Assembly (NCBI GenBank): GCA_023091665.1
Contig: JALJCQ010000019.1
Coordinates: 186,001-250,000 of the forward strand
Origin: Pythium myriotylum
Lineage: Eukaryota > Oomycota > Peronosporomycetes > Pythiales > Pythiaceae
Direction: 5' to 3'
Length of the DNA: 64,000 bases
Every line of letters begins with the position of its first letter. The first letter of the stretch is position 1. The translations under genes were made by a program, and so were the position numbers. Positions 30,201-40,513 of this stretch are shown here, piece after piece. The notes beneath the pieces were generated by a model. It was not told where the DNA came from, did no database searches, and worked only from the letters and a program-made list of their open reading frames with translations.

Positions 30201-30313
30201 TGCAGCACGCGCGCGACGGCGCCGCCTTCGTGCTCCGTCTCGTCTGCCGGCAGCGCGCGGATCGCGTCGCGCAGCGCCGTCGCGTCGTCGCCCGCCGCCG
30301 CCAGTGCGTCCAT
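27267..30313 (-). CDS. Large helical-repeat-like protein, 975 residues, not recognised
   Basis: Exons 30313-29756, 29694-29437 and 29378-27267 join in phase 0. The first intron (61 bases) has a CTGAC branch site. The second begins GTACGT and its acceptor is less sure (58 bases assumed). The protein is leucine-rich, without membrane segments or a signal, and looks like an array of paired helices. Near the C-terminus is a basic stretch KKRDRDRSLEL and a short acidic one. A remote relationship to FIRRM/C1orf112 (DUF4487), a partner of FIGNL1 in recombination, is possible from the overall pattern (HQHSEAHRVDFRIMTLVWKS region), but I cannot confirm it. It shares a short promoter with the DA1-like gene. 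Confidence 0.7.
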
Positions 30314-30482
30314 GTTTCCCTTGGTCGAGTTTTCGCGCGGGGAAAACCCCCAAGAGATCGGAAAGCCTCTGCAAACGAATACGCTGTTCCCATGACTCAA
30401 CCCTCCGAGAACGCATATCCAGTGTCTCAGTTGGCGGATCCTGTGTTTTGACTGCGAAGGGAGGACGAAAGGTGGAAGCGAG
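30314..30482. promoter_or_regulatory. Short bidirectional promoter region
   Basis: Only 169 bases separate the start codons of two divergent genes (975-residue protein and DA1-like peptidase). No TATA-like box is evident. A TTTTCGCGCGGGGAAAA stretch near 30330-30346 is an imperfect palindrome that could serve both directions. Confidence 0.45.
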
Positions 30483-32092
30483 ATGGCGCCGTGGATCTGC
30501 ACGGCGTGCACGTACGAGAACGAGGGCACGGGGCCCAAGTGCGCCATGTGCGACGTCGCCAGGACCTTCACGTGCGCGCGCTGCGCCGAAACGATCCGGT
30601 GAGTGCGGGTCGTCTCGACGGCCGCGACGTGGACAAGCGCAGCTCACGCTTCTCCCCCATCGGATCCAGAGCGCAGGGCCCGCGCGTGATGGCGAACGGC
30701 CGCGCGTACCACCGCGAGTGCTTCAGCTGCGCGGCCTGCCACGAGCCCTTCACGACGCCGCGGTTCCAGCTCAAGGATGGGGATCCGTACCACCTCGAAT
30801 GCTACAAGACCCTTTTCCTTCCTGTGTACGGCGGCGATCGTCTCGTCGACTCGACGGCGCGAGGCTAACGAAGTGGAAATGGCAGGTGTGAAGTCTGTGA
30901 GGAACACATCCCTGTGAATGAGGCGGGGAACGTTGTGTACAAGCTTGTCCCATTCTGGGATATGAAGTACTGTCCCTCACACGACGACCGGTTCCGATGC
31001 TGTAGCTGTCAGCGGATAGAGGTACTGTGGCACTGTCTGATTGCTCTCGCTGTCCGTGATGTCTTTGCAATGGCTTGTCATGCTGAAACCTTTCTTTCTG
31101 GGCGATGACCCGTGTCGACAGCCGCTGAACCCGCGAAAGTACTTCGAAGTATTGAGCGATGGGAGGAAGACGTGCCACGACTGTGCAATGACGGTTGTCT
31201 TGGACACGAATGAGGTGCGGTCGCGGTGCTGATGCTAGGTGCTGATCTCCATCCAGTGTGTACTTTATATGACACTGTTGTTCTCCCACTGGCGTCACCA
31301 GGCCCAATCCCTCGTGAAAGACGTGTGGCAGTTCATGGAGTCCATCGGAATATCTCTTCCCTACGTACGAAAGCTACCTCTCAACTCCACACAGCAATGC
31401 TTCGTTCAACGGACCGCTCACTCTGGCTATTTGGCATAGATTCCCGTGTACCTGGTGGAGTATACGTCCCTGAACGACCACAGGCACTCCTCCCATGGGC
31501 ACGGTGTGACCATGGCACCTTCCTCTGGAGGAGGATTCGTGACCAGAGGCCTGTGCTTGTCGGAAGTGACAGAGATCCAGCATCTCGTGCACAATGGGCG
31601 CAATCGCGTGCCACAGCTTGCCCGGCTAGAGACGGTAAGCACGACTGGGGTCTTGTTGTTGAACTGACGTACGCACGTGACCTAACTTTACCCTCGTGCC
31701 AGAACCGCTCTGTCAGTGCCATCCTGATTCTCCACGGGCTTCCATACGATCTTACAGCACAGGTGCTGGCGCATGAGGCGACGCATGCGTTCATCAAGCT
31801 TCAGAACGGCTTCCCAATCCACATCGATCCGACGATCGAGGAAGGCGTGTGCCAACTCATCAGCTACCTGTGGCTCAAGTACAAGCACGTCGTGGCAGCT
31901 GCAAGTGGGAGCCAAACCGCAGCCAACTCGGTGTTCAGCACGAAGCTGCGCGAGTTCTACATGCACCAGATCGAGAACGACGCGTCATCGGTGTACGGCG
32001 AGGGCTTCCGGATGGCGCTGGCGTCGTACGAGCGCACGCACTCGCTCCAGCAGCTCTTCGACTGCATCCGCGTCCACGGCACGTTCCCTTGA
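30483..32092 (+). CDS. DA1-type LIM-domain metallopeptidase with an N-terminal RanBP2/NZF zinc finger
   Basis: Seven exons (30483-30598, 30670-30825, 30886-31021, 31122-31214, 31302-31364, 31440-31634, 31703-32092) join in phase to 382 residues. Residues 3-26 are a RanBP2/NZF finger (PWICTACTYEN..PKCAMC, C-x2-C-x10-C-x2-C). Two LIM zinc modules follow at about 31-88 and 92-150. The C-terminal DA1-like peptidase has HEATH (His277, Glu278, His281) and EEGVCQLISYLWL. Plant DA1 is a ubiquitin-activated peptidase that limits growth; it uses UIM motifs where this protein has an NZF-like finger, a type that often binds ubiquitin. The third intron (100 bases) is longer than most. The fold is clear; the substrates are unknown. 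Confidence 0.88.
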
Positions 32093-33336
32093 AGTGCGAC
32101 ACGCCAAAGAGTCGCAGGTGCGTGTTGTCGGAAGCGGCGATGCGCTGCGCTCCGTTCGGCGACGGTGGATGTGTCGCCACTCGAGAACTCAGGGAGTGTG
32201 TTACAAGTTGTACCCATACAGAGGACCACTTTTGTGATTGCCAGGCTATCGGGTTATGGAGGTGCATATCAGATGGTGCCGCACCTCCCGATGGCTCTTC
32301 TGTCTGCGCGAACAAAGTTGTGCAGGTCTGTACGGTTTGTGGTGCCTGCGGTTCAACTTGGAGATGGCCCCACGATCGCGCGCGACGATGAGCGGTCAGC
32401 GCGCGAGCCTGGGCGTCTATCCGCGTCGTTTCGGCAGTGCGGCACTCGGCTCGGCGCGTCGGCGGCGGCGGTCGCGCGGCGCTCGGCGACCACGCGGAGG
32501 CGAAGCGAAGCGGCGACTGCGACAACGAGTCGAGCGCGCTGGTCCGGATCCTTCCCGTCCATCGCCAAGACCGGAGACGAGGCAGTCGAGGCAGGTGCGA
32601 AGAATCCAGACCGGACACGACGTCAGCTCGCGACGAGGAGGAAGCGTGATGGGAGGACGGAGAGGAGGGGGACCAACCCAGCGGACCGCCCAATCGTGGG
32701 ACCTCCCACCCAGCCGCCACTCAAAGAGGAGCCGGTTTTAAACATCCACGAGGCTGCAATCGAACGCTCCACTCACTCGCGTGGGGGAGAGAGAAGTCGG
32801 TTCAGCGGCGTCCGGGGTGTGGCGAGTGATCCAGCTGGACAGGCTCATTGACAGCGGGGGAGCGTCCGGTCTGATCAGGAAGCATCCACGCGTGTGCACT
32901 GACTCAGCGGAAGAGGTCGGTCGCGTGCGCTATCCCATGTGGCGAGTCAACGCCGCCGTGGAGGTGGTGGTTGGAATCCAACACGACTGTTTAAAACAAC
33001 GCGACAACAGGTGTTGGATACGAGGCCTCTGATTGGCGAAAACCTATGGACGGTGGACAGAGCGCACCATAGTGACTCCAAATCACGTCAATAGGGGTGG
33101 GGGTATTCAGAGGGGCTACTATTCGCTCTCAGGAGTTCCCTCCTGCTCTCGGCTCTCGTCCGCTCCCCTCTCGCTCTTGACGCGGCCCTGCTTTGTGTTG
33201 GTTGGCGCGTTGGCGCCGTGGTTCCGTTTTGTTGGCGTCGGGGGTTCCGCCACCGCCACTCGCGAAAAGTCCGTCCGCCGCCGCCGCCGAGTCGCTCTCT
33301 CTCTCCGTATTTATCACCATCACCGCCGCCGCCACC
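32093..33336. other. Intergenic region
   Basis: No gene is supported, although GC-rich frames stay open by chance between 32238 and 32741. The last 150 bases form a CT- and CCG-rich leader to the next gene. Confidence 0.45.
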
Positions 33337-33855
33337 ATGAAGGATCTCTCCAACGTTGTCTGTGCACGCGTCACCGACGCCCCGACGGTCGGCGGCACCA
33401 AGATGTACCAGGTCAAGATCTCGGTCAAGGGCAAGTCCAAGTCCATGTACAAGACCAAGGACGACTTCAAGAACGTGCTCAATATGTTCAAGCTCGTCGG
33501 CGCCATGGCCGCGCGCAAGGGCGACGACCGCTGCGAGGTCTGCGCCTCGTGCAGCTCCATGACCGTGCGCACGTGCGATGAGGAAGGACTCGACGAGTTC
33601 CTCAGCAGCGTGCTCGACCGCCTGAGAAAAGCCCCGCGCGAGGCCATCGACGAGTGCAGTTCCCACCGCGGCGTCATCCAGATCCTCATGGACTTCCTCA
33701 GCATCAGCAAGGGCAAGTACTTTTGCGACTGCGACGAGGCCGCCGACCCGGCCGCTGAGCTGCTGCAAGAGAACGACCTCGACCACCCGATCGCGCACTG
33801 CTCGCTGCACCGCAGCCTCTCGGAGCAGTTTGCCGCCATGGATTCGGTCTGCTAG
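33337..33855 (+). CDS. PX-like small protein
   Basis: The 172-residue single-exon gene starts in an ideal context (GCCGCCACCATGA). The first half, VVCARVTDAPTVGGTKMYQV then KISVKGKSKSMYKTKDDFKN, has the strand pattern of a PX domain (Tyr-Lys-Thr..Asp-Phe). PX domains bind phosphoinositides on endosomes. The second half has cysteine pairs (CEVCASC, CDCDEAAD) and a histidine-rich end that could bind a metal. The basic PX pocket (R..Y and PxxP) is not clearly seen, so lipid binding is uncertain. Confidence 0.65.
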   Translation: MKDLSNVVCARVTDAPTVGGTKMYQVKISVKGKSKSMYKTKDDFKNVLNMFKLVGAMAARKGDDRCEVCASCSSMTVRTCDEEGLDEFLSSVLDRLRKAPREAIDECSSHRGVIQILMDFLSISKGKYFCDCDEAADPAAELLQENDLDHPIAHCSLHRSLSEQFAAMDSVC

Positions 33856-34096
33856 TGCCTCGGCGCGCCGGCCGCGTGTGCGTGTATCCTGTCTTCCGTC
33901 ATTTTTAGTTTGCCCACCCTTCACTGTACTAGGAACGATTGCGCGACCGAGAGCGCAGTTTCGCGGATGCCTGGACGATTAGACCCCACCGGCGTCGCTT
34001 GCATGGGCGCCATCCCACCCCCTCGTATAATACAACCATATAAGTCCGCTCCACACGTCCATTCGCAGTCATCCATCAACTCCCTCTGCCCGGATC

Positions 34097-34252
34097 ATGG
34101 CGATCGGAGAGAGCAGCGACCAGCCACAGACCACTGTGTTTGACGCAAACCCCGTTTATGGCGATGATGAGACATCCGATCTGATACTAGTTGTATTGGA
34201 TCAAGTGGTCTCGGAACACATACCCTGTCGAAGACGATCGGTCACTCCCTAA
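34097..34252 (+). CDS. Possible 51-residue protein
   Basis: The ATG at 34097 opens a frame of 51 codons (MAIGESSDQPQTTVFDANPV ... RRRSVTP). A CATATAAG box lies about 60 bases upstream, with a CT-rich leader before the ATG. The product is acidic then basic at the end and has no known motif. It could be the truncated start of a larger, lost gene. Confidence 0.25.
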   Translation: MAIGESSDQPQTTVFDANPVYGDDETSDLILVVLDQVVSEHIPCRRRSVTP

Positions 34253-34584
34253 GGTTCTGTTGTCTCAGCAGGATTTTTTCGAACATGGAAAATCCCTTGG
34301 CACCTGAGCTCTTCGATGGGTGATTCAGTATGACTGACTCAGTCGCTGATTGAGGTCGACGAAATGGGCGAGAAACATGCCAGCGCGCGAGCCAGTGCTG
34401 AGATGAACTGGGACATGGCGAACTCACCTGCACTCCTCGCCCCACGGATGTCGGTGTTTCGGTTCCAGATTTGATGGCTGAATGGCGCCGAAGCCATGCC
34501 TAGAACAACATGGACAGAAGGCGAGGGAGAGAGAGGGAGGATGCGCCCTTGCAGGGGGGACTAATCTGGGTTGTTCCATTTTAA

Positions 34585-36050
34585 TCACGCCTGGTTTGCG
34601 TCAGAGGCGGCGCGACGACGCTCCTGCTCGCTGCGCAAACCCTTGTAGATCTCCTCGTTCTCCAGCTCATGGATCGTCCCGACAGTGTTGCGGCGCCGCG
34701 CCGCGCTCTGCTGTTGAGACTGCTGGAAGGTGCGCACGCGCTGGACGAAGGCGTTGTCGGACGCCTCGCCGGCGAAGAGCTGCTGCACGCGCTCTTTCAC
34801 CTGGAAGCACCAGCTCACGCTCCGTTGCAGCTCCAGCGCCTCGGGCACGAGCGTGGCGAGCTTGCGCTCGCGCTTCTTGTGCGACGGGTGGGTTGACAAA
34901 AAGTCCATGTCGAGGTCTTCTTCTTCTTCTTCGGAGAGGGCTCGCGAGAAGGCATACCAGAATTTTGGCGCCGTGCGAGGGTCATAGCACGCCTGAGCCA
35001 TGAGCATGATCCCAATATGGTCGGCCTCCATCTCTTGGACCCTGCTAAACGGCAGGTTCATCGCTGATACACGTGGCATATGATAAGCCCTTTGGTAATC
35101 AACTGAGACGAAAGACACCCACTCACCGAACTGGAAAAAGTACTGGAGAAGAGGACTCTCGTAGCCCAGGATCGTCTGCAAGTAGAGGATTGGAAGGTAG
35201 CTCATCCGTTCGGCGGCGTGCCGCGCAAGCGCATGCGCGATCTCGTGGGCCAAGATCACGGCCAGCGCGTCGTGCTTGCTGTTCACGAGACCCTTCTCGA
35301 CCGCGGCGTCGATGACGTCGAGAATACCCGTGTAGATGATGATCTTGCCTCCAGGATAACAGCAAGCGTTCGCAACGCTGGGAGCGTCCACGAGCCAGAT
35401 CCGCCAATTGTACTCGCGTGGGAAGAGATGTTCGGAGACGCCGACGAGACGCCTGTTCGAAGCATGCTCGTTAGAAGAATGTCAAGTCCACTTCCACCCA
35501 TTGACACCCAGCCACTCACGAGACGACGTCGACACACATTCGAAATCGAGGACCGGCCGTGACGATCTTCGCGTCCTTTAATCCGTCTTTGGCAGCCGCG
35601 ATGCCCATTTCCTGGCATTAGGAATGACACAAATGAGCAAGACACCAGGATAGCCGAGTGTTCCTTTGGGTAGCACGCGCATACCACTTCCTCTTCCTGC
35701 GAGATTGCGACCACCTGCGTACGGCCAGTGATGGGGACGCTATGCAGGTTCGTCACGAACTGGTACACGGCCGACCCGACCGCGAGGGCGAGACCCCAGC
35801 CCATGACTGTCTGCTGGAGCTTGGACGGATGGACATCTGCACGACAGAACCGTCAATTGGAGCGTGGAGCTCTTCGTCTCGAGCATCAAAACGCACGCGC
35901 TTGCACGAGATTGAGGTGCGGCGAGCGCGAGAGCGCGAGCTTGTCGACCGGATGCAGCGCCGTCGCGCGCACTCGCGGGTGGAAGACAGACCAGCTGTGG
36001 CGAGGCACGACGCCCGCGCCCGCGAGCAGGCGCTGGAGGCGTGCGCGCAT
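34585..36050 (-). CDS. OMA1-like mitochondrial M48 metallopeptidase
   Basis: Five exons (36050-35897, 35836-35685, 35611-35520, 35452-35127, 35063-34585) join in phase to give 400 residues. The fourth intron (63 bases) is a multiple of three and could be read through. The N-terminus is Arg-rich, as for mitochondrial import. HSVPITGRTQVVAISQEEE is the OMA1-type entry strand. After it come LVDAPSVANACCYPGGKI, the zinc site HEIAHALARH and the third ligand Glu in FSRVQEMEADHIG. OMA1 is an inner-membrane stress protease. The C-terminus after STHPSHKKR is a long charged helix with QQSQQQS. A hydrophobic segment MGWGLALAVGSAVYQFV is the likely anchor. The secreted-protein gene lies divergent to it. 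Confidence 0.83.
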
Positions 36051-36289
36051 GGTGCTCGTGAGGAGGGCAGCACCCAAATCATTTGACTGCCGGAACGCGA
36101 TTGGGCGATTCCGTTAATGGCACTCGAGCGAGGGGATCGATACAAACTCTGCGGAGGAGAAGTTAGGAACCTCATGGTGAAGAGATCCTGCGTGCTTCTG
36201 GGAATCGCACTCGGCCGATGCGAGGAAAGACACTCACTGACGAGATGGTCTCTGTTGATGTCCAGTATCGAAAGTGGTTCGTCTTCACT

Positions 36290-36769
36290 ATGTTCCGTTC
36301 GTCAAAGGTTTTGCTTGTGGTAGCGGCAGCTGGAAGCTTGGCCTTTGCCACGGCGGCAACTGAGAACCAGCAGCTTCCTGCTGGGATCTCGGACCTGCTC
36401 GCAGCGACACCGACGATGCTTTCGCCGCTCTCTACCACGACTGCTCAGCGAAACGACAAGGCGAGCGATCTCCGCTCGAACAACACGATTACGATCACGG
36501 GCAGCCAGATCGTGTTTGCACGATCGGACAAGCAGACGCTCATCGCGACGATTGAGAGCATGATCGAAAATAGCGAGGCGAGCGAGCGTGGCGACGTGGA
36601 GCTGACGGGTATGATCATGGATGTGCTCGAAGCGGACGGGAGCAAGGAGGAGACCGAGATCAAGACCCAGATTCAGAAGACGCTCGCTTGTCGTGCACAC
36701 AAGGAGACCATCCACAAATGCGTCACGGAACTAGTTGACGTGGCGACGCGCGGAGACGACGCCGCCTAA
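36290..36769 (+). CDS. Small secreted protein, family not recognised
   Basis: From the ATG at 36290 the product has 159 residues and begins with a clear signal peptide (SSKVLLVVAAAGSLAFATAA, probable cut after ATAA). An in-frame ATG at 36218 would put 24 residues before it and hide the signal. The mature part is polar and mostly helical, with two cysteines (TLACRAHKE, IHKCVTEL) that could pair. There is no RxLR or LFLAK motif, so nothing marks it as a classical oomycete effector. It is divergent from the OMA1-like gene, with 239 bases between the start codons. Confidence 0.65.
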   Translation: MFRSSKVLLVVAAAGSLAFATAATENQQLPAGISDLLAATPTMLSPLSTTTAQRNDKASDLRSNNTITITGSQIVFARSDKQTLIATIESMIENSEASERGDVELTGMIMDVLEADGSKEETEIKTQIQKTLACRAHKETIHKCVTELVDVATRGDDAA

Positions 36770-36980
36770 CAACCAGCCCGCTAAAGAGCTCTTTCTTTTG
36801 ACCGAGTCCATGTTGAAGTGGACATCTTTAAATCTACTGAGTTAACACGATCTCACTAAGTACGCTGGTCTTATCCGCACTTTTGGTATTGTGCAAACAG
36901 ATCCACCTGGCCATCGCGAGCGGATCTCCTCGCGCCCATTCCTCGACTTCTCTCCTTGCGCTCTCTCTCTCTTCTCCACC

Positions 36981-38294
36981 ATGGGTCGCCTCTCGCTCAA
37001 CATCGGCATGTTCGGCTGCGGCACCGTCGGCGGCGGCGTCTACGAGCTGCTGCACAACCCGAAGAAGCTCGCGCAGCTGCGCGCGGCCGGCGTCGAGGCC
37101 GTCATCTCCAAGATCTGCGTGCAGAACCTCGCCAAGAAGCGCGAGCTGCAGTTCTTCTCGGAGCAGACGACGCGCTTCACGTCCAGCTACAACGACATCC
37201 TCGATGACTCGTCCATCAACTGCATCATCGAGCTCATGGGCGGCGTCACGGACGCCAAGGAGGTCGTCTTCGGCGCGATCAAGCGCGGGAAGCACGTGAT
37301 CACGGCCAACAAGGCGCTCGTGGCCAACTTCATGCCCGAGATCGTGCAGCTGCTCGAGCAGAACCCGACTGCGCGCTTCGGCTACGAGGCCTCGGTCTGC
37401 GGCGGTATCCCGATCATCCACACGCTCCAGAACGCTTACTCGGGCGACGAGATCACTGAGATCGCCGGTATTATGAACGGAACCACCAACTATATGCTCT
37501 CCAAGATGGAGCACGAAGGCGTGGGCTACGACGAAGTGCTCAAGGAGGCGCAGGATCTCGGCTACGCGGAGGCAAACCCGAGCGCCGACGTTGACGGCTT
37601 CGACGTGCAGTCCAAGATTGCGATTCTCGCCAAGCTCGGCTTCGGCGGTGTGGTCAAGCCCGACCAGATCCCGACCGTCGGCATCTCGCGCATCACGAGC
37701 GTGGACTTTGACTACGCCAAGATGATGGACAGCACCATCAAGCTGCTGGGCGTGGCCAAGCTGCTCAAGCCGGGCAACGCCGAGACCAACACGCCGCCTG
37801 AGATCTCGGTCTACGTCTCGCCCGTCGTCGTGCCGCGCGACAACGTCATCGCGAGCGTCGGTGGCGCGACCAACCTTGTCAACATCCGCTCGAGCAACCT
37901 GCAGAGCAGCGCGTACGTGGGCCAGGGCGCCGGCCGCTTCCCGACCGCCAACTCGGTCGTCAACGACGTGATTCAGCTCGCGCGCGGCGAGAGCCCGTTC
38001 GACCCGTTCAAGAGCGAGTCGGCCGTGACGCTGCAGCCCAACTTCGAGGCGCACTTCTTCGTGCGCATCAAGATCACGGACGGCGTCGGCATCATCCGCG
38101 CGATCGGCCAGCACGCCGAGCAGGCCAACGTCTCGATCTACTCGATCCTGCAGTCGCCCATCGTGGACCGCAAGAACGTCGAGTTCGTGGTCACGACCGA
38201 CTCGACGACGCTCTCGCGCGTGCGCGAGATGTGCCAGAACATCGCCAAGCTGCCCTTCTGCCAGGAAGAGCCGCTCTACATCCCGATCCTGTGA
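36981..38294 (+). CDS. hom: Homoserine dehydrogenase with ACT domain
   Basis: This single-exon gene encodes 437 residues. Homoserine dehydrogenase reduces aspartate semialdehyde to homoserine, the branch point to threonine and methionine. The nucleotide-binding loop is GMFGCGTVGGGVYELL. HVITANKALVA and GYEASVCGGIPII line the active site. The family signature is AEANPSADVDGFDVQSKIAI, with its catalytic aspartate and lysine. Residues from about 350 on form an ACT regulatory domain (FFVRIKITDGVGIIRAIGQH). The length and the ACT domain match bacterial enzymes such as Bacillus Hom, not the shorter yeast Hom6. Feedback control by threonine is likely. Confidence 0.93.
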   Translation: MGRLSLNIGMFGCGTVGGGVYELLHNPKKLAQLRAAGVEAVISKICVQNLAKKRELQFFSEQTTRFTSSYNDILDDSSINCIIELMGGVTDAKEVVFGAIKRGKHVITANKALVANFMPEIVQLLEQNPTARFGYEASVCGGIPIIHTLQNAYSGDEITEIAGIMNGTTNYMLSKMEHEGVGYDEVLKEAQDLGYAEANPSADVDGFDVQSKIAILAKLGFGGVVKPDQIPTVGISRITSVDFDYAKMMDSTIKLLGVAKLLKPGNAETNTPPEISVYVSPVVVPRDNVIASVGGATNLVNIRSSNLQSSAYVGQGAGRFPTANSVVNDVIQLARGESPFDPFKSESAVTLQPNFEAHFFVRIKITDGVGIIRAIGQHAEQANVSIYSILQSPIVDRKNVEFVVTTDSTTLSRVREMCQNIAKLPFCQEEPLYIPIL

Positions 38295-38388
38295 ACACGC
38301 GCACATAGGCAGACATGACGCCACGGGCAGGTTCATAAAATCTCGATTTGTAGGTTACACGGTTGCTCTAAAGGTCTTGTTCTCGCTG

Positions 38389-38907
38389 TCATGCAAAGCT
38401 GCGCACAAGATAATCGAGGCAGTCGGCGACCACCGGCGTCTCGAGCACGAACGGCTCGTCGTCCTGGAGTGCGTGGCGCACGACAGTGAGCGGCGTCACG
38501 AGTCCGCCGTGGAGCATGCTCATGAACGAGGATGTGTCCGAGAGAGGCAGCGGGTCGAAATCGTCGTCGTCATGCAGTACTTGAGGCGCTGGGATGCGAA
38601 TAGATAGCGGGGCGTGGTCCACGGGCGAAGCGTCCGAGGCGTCCGAGTCGTCGCTGGAGCTTTTGGCGTCCCTGTCGTCTCGTGGTTTCCGCCGCCGCGT
38701 GAGCAGTCCTCGCTGGTGGCGCGCGATCTTCTGCTTATGCTTCTGCGCGTGGGTCATGGTCTGCCGCACGTTGCGCGTGCCCACGAAGGCCGCGACGGCG
38801 CGCCACGGCCCCGTCGGGTAGAGCGTCATGGCCTGCAGGAAGCGCTCGTGCTCCTTCTCGGTCCAGAGCCCGCAGCCTTCGGCACTCGGTCGGTTCACGT
38901 AGGGCAT
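38389..38907 (-). CDS. THAQK-type single-repeat MYB protein 1
   Basis: The 172-residue protein has one MYB repeat at about residues 10-60: LWTEKEHERFLQAMTLYPTG then PWRAVAAFVGTRNVRQTMTH and AQKHKQKIARHQRGL. The motif TMTHAQK is the oomycete version of plant SHAQKYF. The repeat keeps two of the three tryptophans (W in LWTE and in GPW); the third is replaced, as usual in this class. A basic patch, an acidic serine run (SSSDDSDASDAS) and a C-terminal motif VVADCLDYLVRSF follow. It is likely a DNA-binding transcription factor, the first of six in a cluster. Confidence 0.85.
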   Translation of the reverse strand: MPYVNRPSAEGCGLWTEKEHERFLQAMTLYPTGPWRAVAAFVGTRNVRQTMTHAQKHKQKIARHQRGLLTRRRKPRDDRDAKSSSDDSDASDASPVDHAPLSIRIPAPQVLHDDDDFDPLPLSDTSSFMSMLHGGLVTPLTVVRHALQDDEPFVLETPVVADCLDYLVRSFA

Positions 38908-39467
38908 TGGAGAGGCGCTTGGCAGTGGCTGCGCTCGTTCGCGAGTGTGAGGAGCAGCGGCGTCAACTCAGCTCGCTGCGCGCGCCTCTTCCGCTGCGAC
39001 CACCCATGCCGCTGCCACTGAGTACTGTACTGAGCAGCAAGCGCCCGCTCTTTCTTGGCCCAGCGCGCTCTCTTGCTGATCTCTCCTCTCCCACTCTATG
39101 ACGAGCGACGCGACCTGTTGAGTCCTCAGACGCCGTCTCGCCATGCGGCTGCTGGCTGTAATGGTTGCGCTGGACGGAGCGCGAGGCGCGACAGGCGGCC
39201 AGGTGGCGTGACGCGTCCGTGAGGAAGAGGACGTCTCGACGGTCATCAGCGTCGGCTCGAGCATGAACTCTTCCATCCTATCACAAGCCGGACCGTATGG
39301 TCCGGTTCACGCTCTCTCGCATGCGATTACAGCAAGCGGCGGGTGCGTGGCTCGCAATCACCGCGCGCGATGTCAAGTCGTGGCAACACATGAGAGATGC
39401 GCAGAAAACGTAATAGATTAGCGGGAAGAGGAGCACGCATGCATACAGCGAGGGAGTGGGTCGTTGG

Positions 39468-39956
39468 TCATACAGTCGCGTCGGCCGTGAGGTCGTGGTA
39501 GCAGGCGTCGAGCCACCGCGCGTCCACAGAGGGGAAGCTCGGCGGCGCGTGCACGGGGCAGACGGGCGTCGGCGTGCAGGCGTCGAGGGGGAGCGGCTCG
39601 ATGAGGCTGCCGAAGGTCCCTGGCAGCGCCTGGCCACCGTACGGAAAGCTCGAGGTGACGAACACGCGGGTCGAGACGTCGACGGGCGAGGCCGAGGCCG
39701 AGGCCGAGGCCGCGAGGTCGGGTTGGCTGGCGCGCTTGCCGGCGCGCAGCCCTCGGCGGTGGCGCTCGAGCTTCTGCTTGTGCTTCTGCGCGTGGGTCAT
39801 GGTCTGCCGCGTGCTGCGCGTGCGCACGAGCTCGGCCACTTTCTTCCACGGGCCGTTGGGGTAGAGCTCGAGCGCCGCGAGGAAGCGCGCGTGCTCGTCC
39901 TTGGTCCAGACGCCCTGGCCTTCGGCGCTGAAGCGACCGGTCGGAGTCTCGCTCAT
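39468..39956 (-). CDS. THAQK-type single-repeat MYB protein 2
   Basis: The protein has 162 residues, with an ATG in strong context (CCACCATGAG). The MYB repeat is VWTKDEHARFLAALELYPNG, PWKKVAELVRTRSTRQTMTH, AQKHKQKLERHRRGL. This member has VRTRS where the others have VGT+N. An alanine/serine run follows the repeat. The C-terminal end has VDARWLDACYHDL, a weak match to the C-terminal motif of proteins 1, 3 and 4. It is probably a nuclear DNA-binding protein. Confidence 0.85.
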   Translation of the reverse strand: MSETPTGRFSAEGQGVWTKDEHARFLAALELYPNGPWKKVAELVRTRSTRQTMTHAQKHKQKLERHRRGLRAGKRASQPDLAASASASASPVDVSTRVFVTSSFPYGGQALPGTFGSLIEPLPLDACTPTPVCPVHAPPSFPSVDARWLDACYHDLTADATV

Positions 39957-40513
39957 GGTGGTGGCACGGGTCGTTCACTTGGTCGATCGCGAATGAGGTC
40001 AAGTGAACAAGGTCACGAGGAAGCCCACGAACTGCCGAACGGCTGGCGTCGCGACCAGGTTTCTAGATTGCACGGAGGAAAATCCAGCGGATAAATCTCA
40101 GTCTTCCTGGAACCTTGCCCAGCTTCCCCTGAGATGTGATATTGAGACTGGAATCTCGCGCCACCTGGCGAGAAAGGACCACGCATCCACGCTGACGCGA
40201 GCGTGGGCGCGAGGCAACTTGTTGACGCAGACGGGTGATCGCTTTAGTGGCCTCTGCGGACGGAGCTGCCGAGCGGTCAAGATGAGGCATGTCGAAATGC
40301 ACGAGCTGCAGATCAGTGTCCGTGTGTGTACGGTCGGCAGTGAGTGACGCATGGTCTAGTTGACGGCGTCCCGCCGAAAAGAGAAGTTCGAATCTTAGGA
40401 GACGGGCCACACATCGAGTGCAAAGACGCAAGGGACATTGGTTATCGATAAATATGGTAGCTTTGCTTCTGTCCTAAGTGGCTGTTGTGTACGCGCCAGC
40501 GAGTGGCGCGTGT

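Noticed and set aside
30483..32092. Several short separate genes in the DA1 region
   Set aside because: The pieces join in phase through GT..AG introns into one LIM-peptidase, so they are exons.
36834..38336. Long open frame (500 codons) antisense to homoserine dehydrogenase
   Set aside because: Shadow of a GC-rich gene; no recognisable features.
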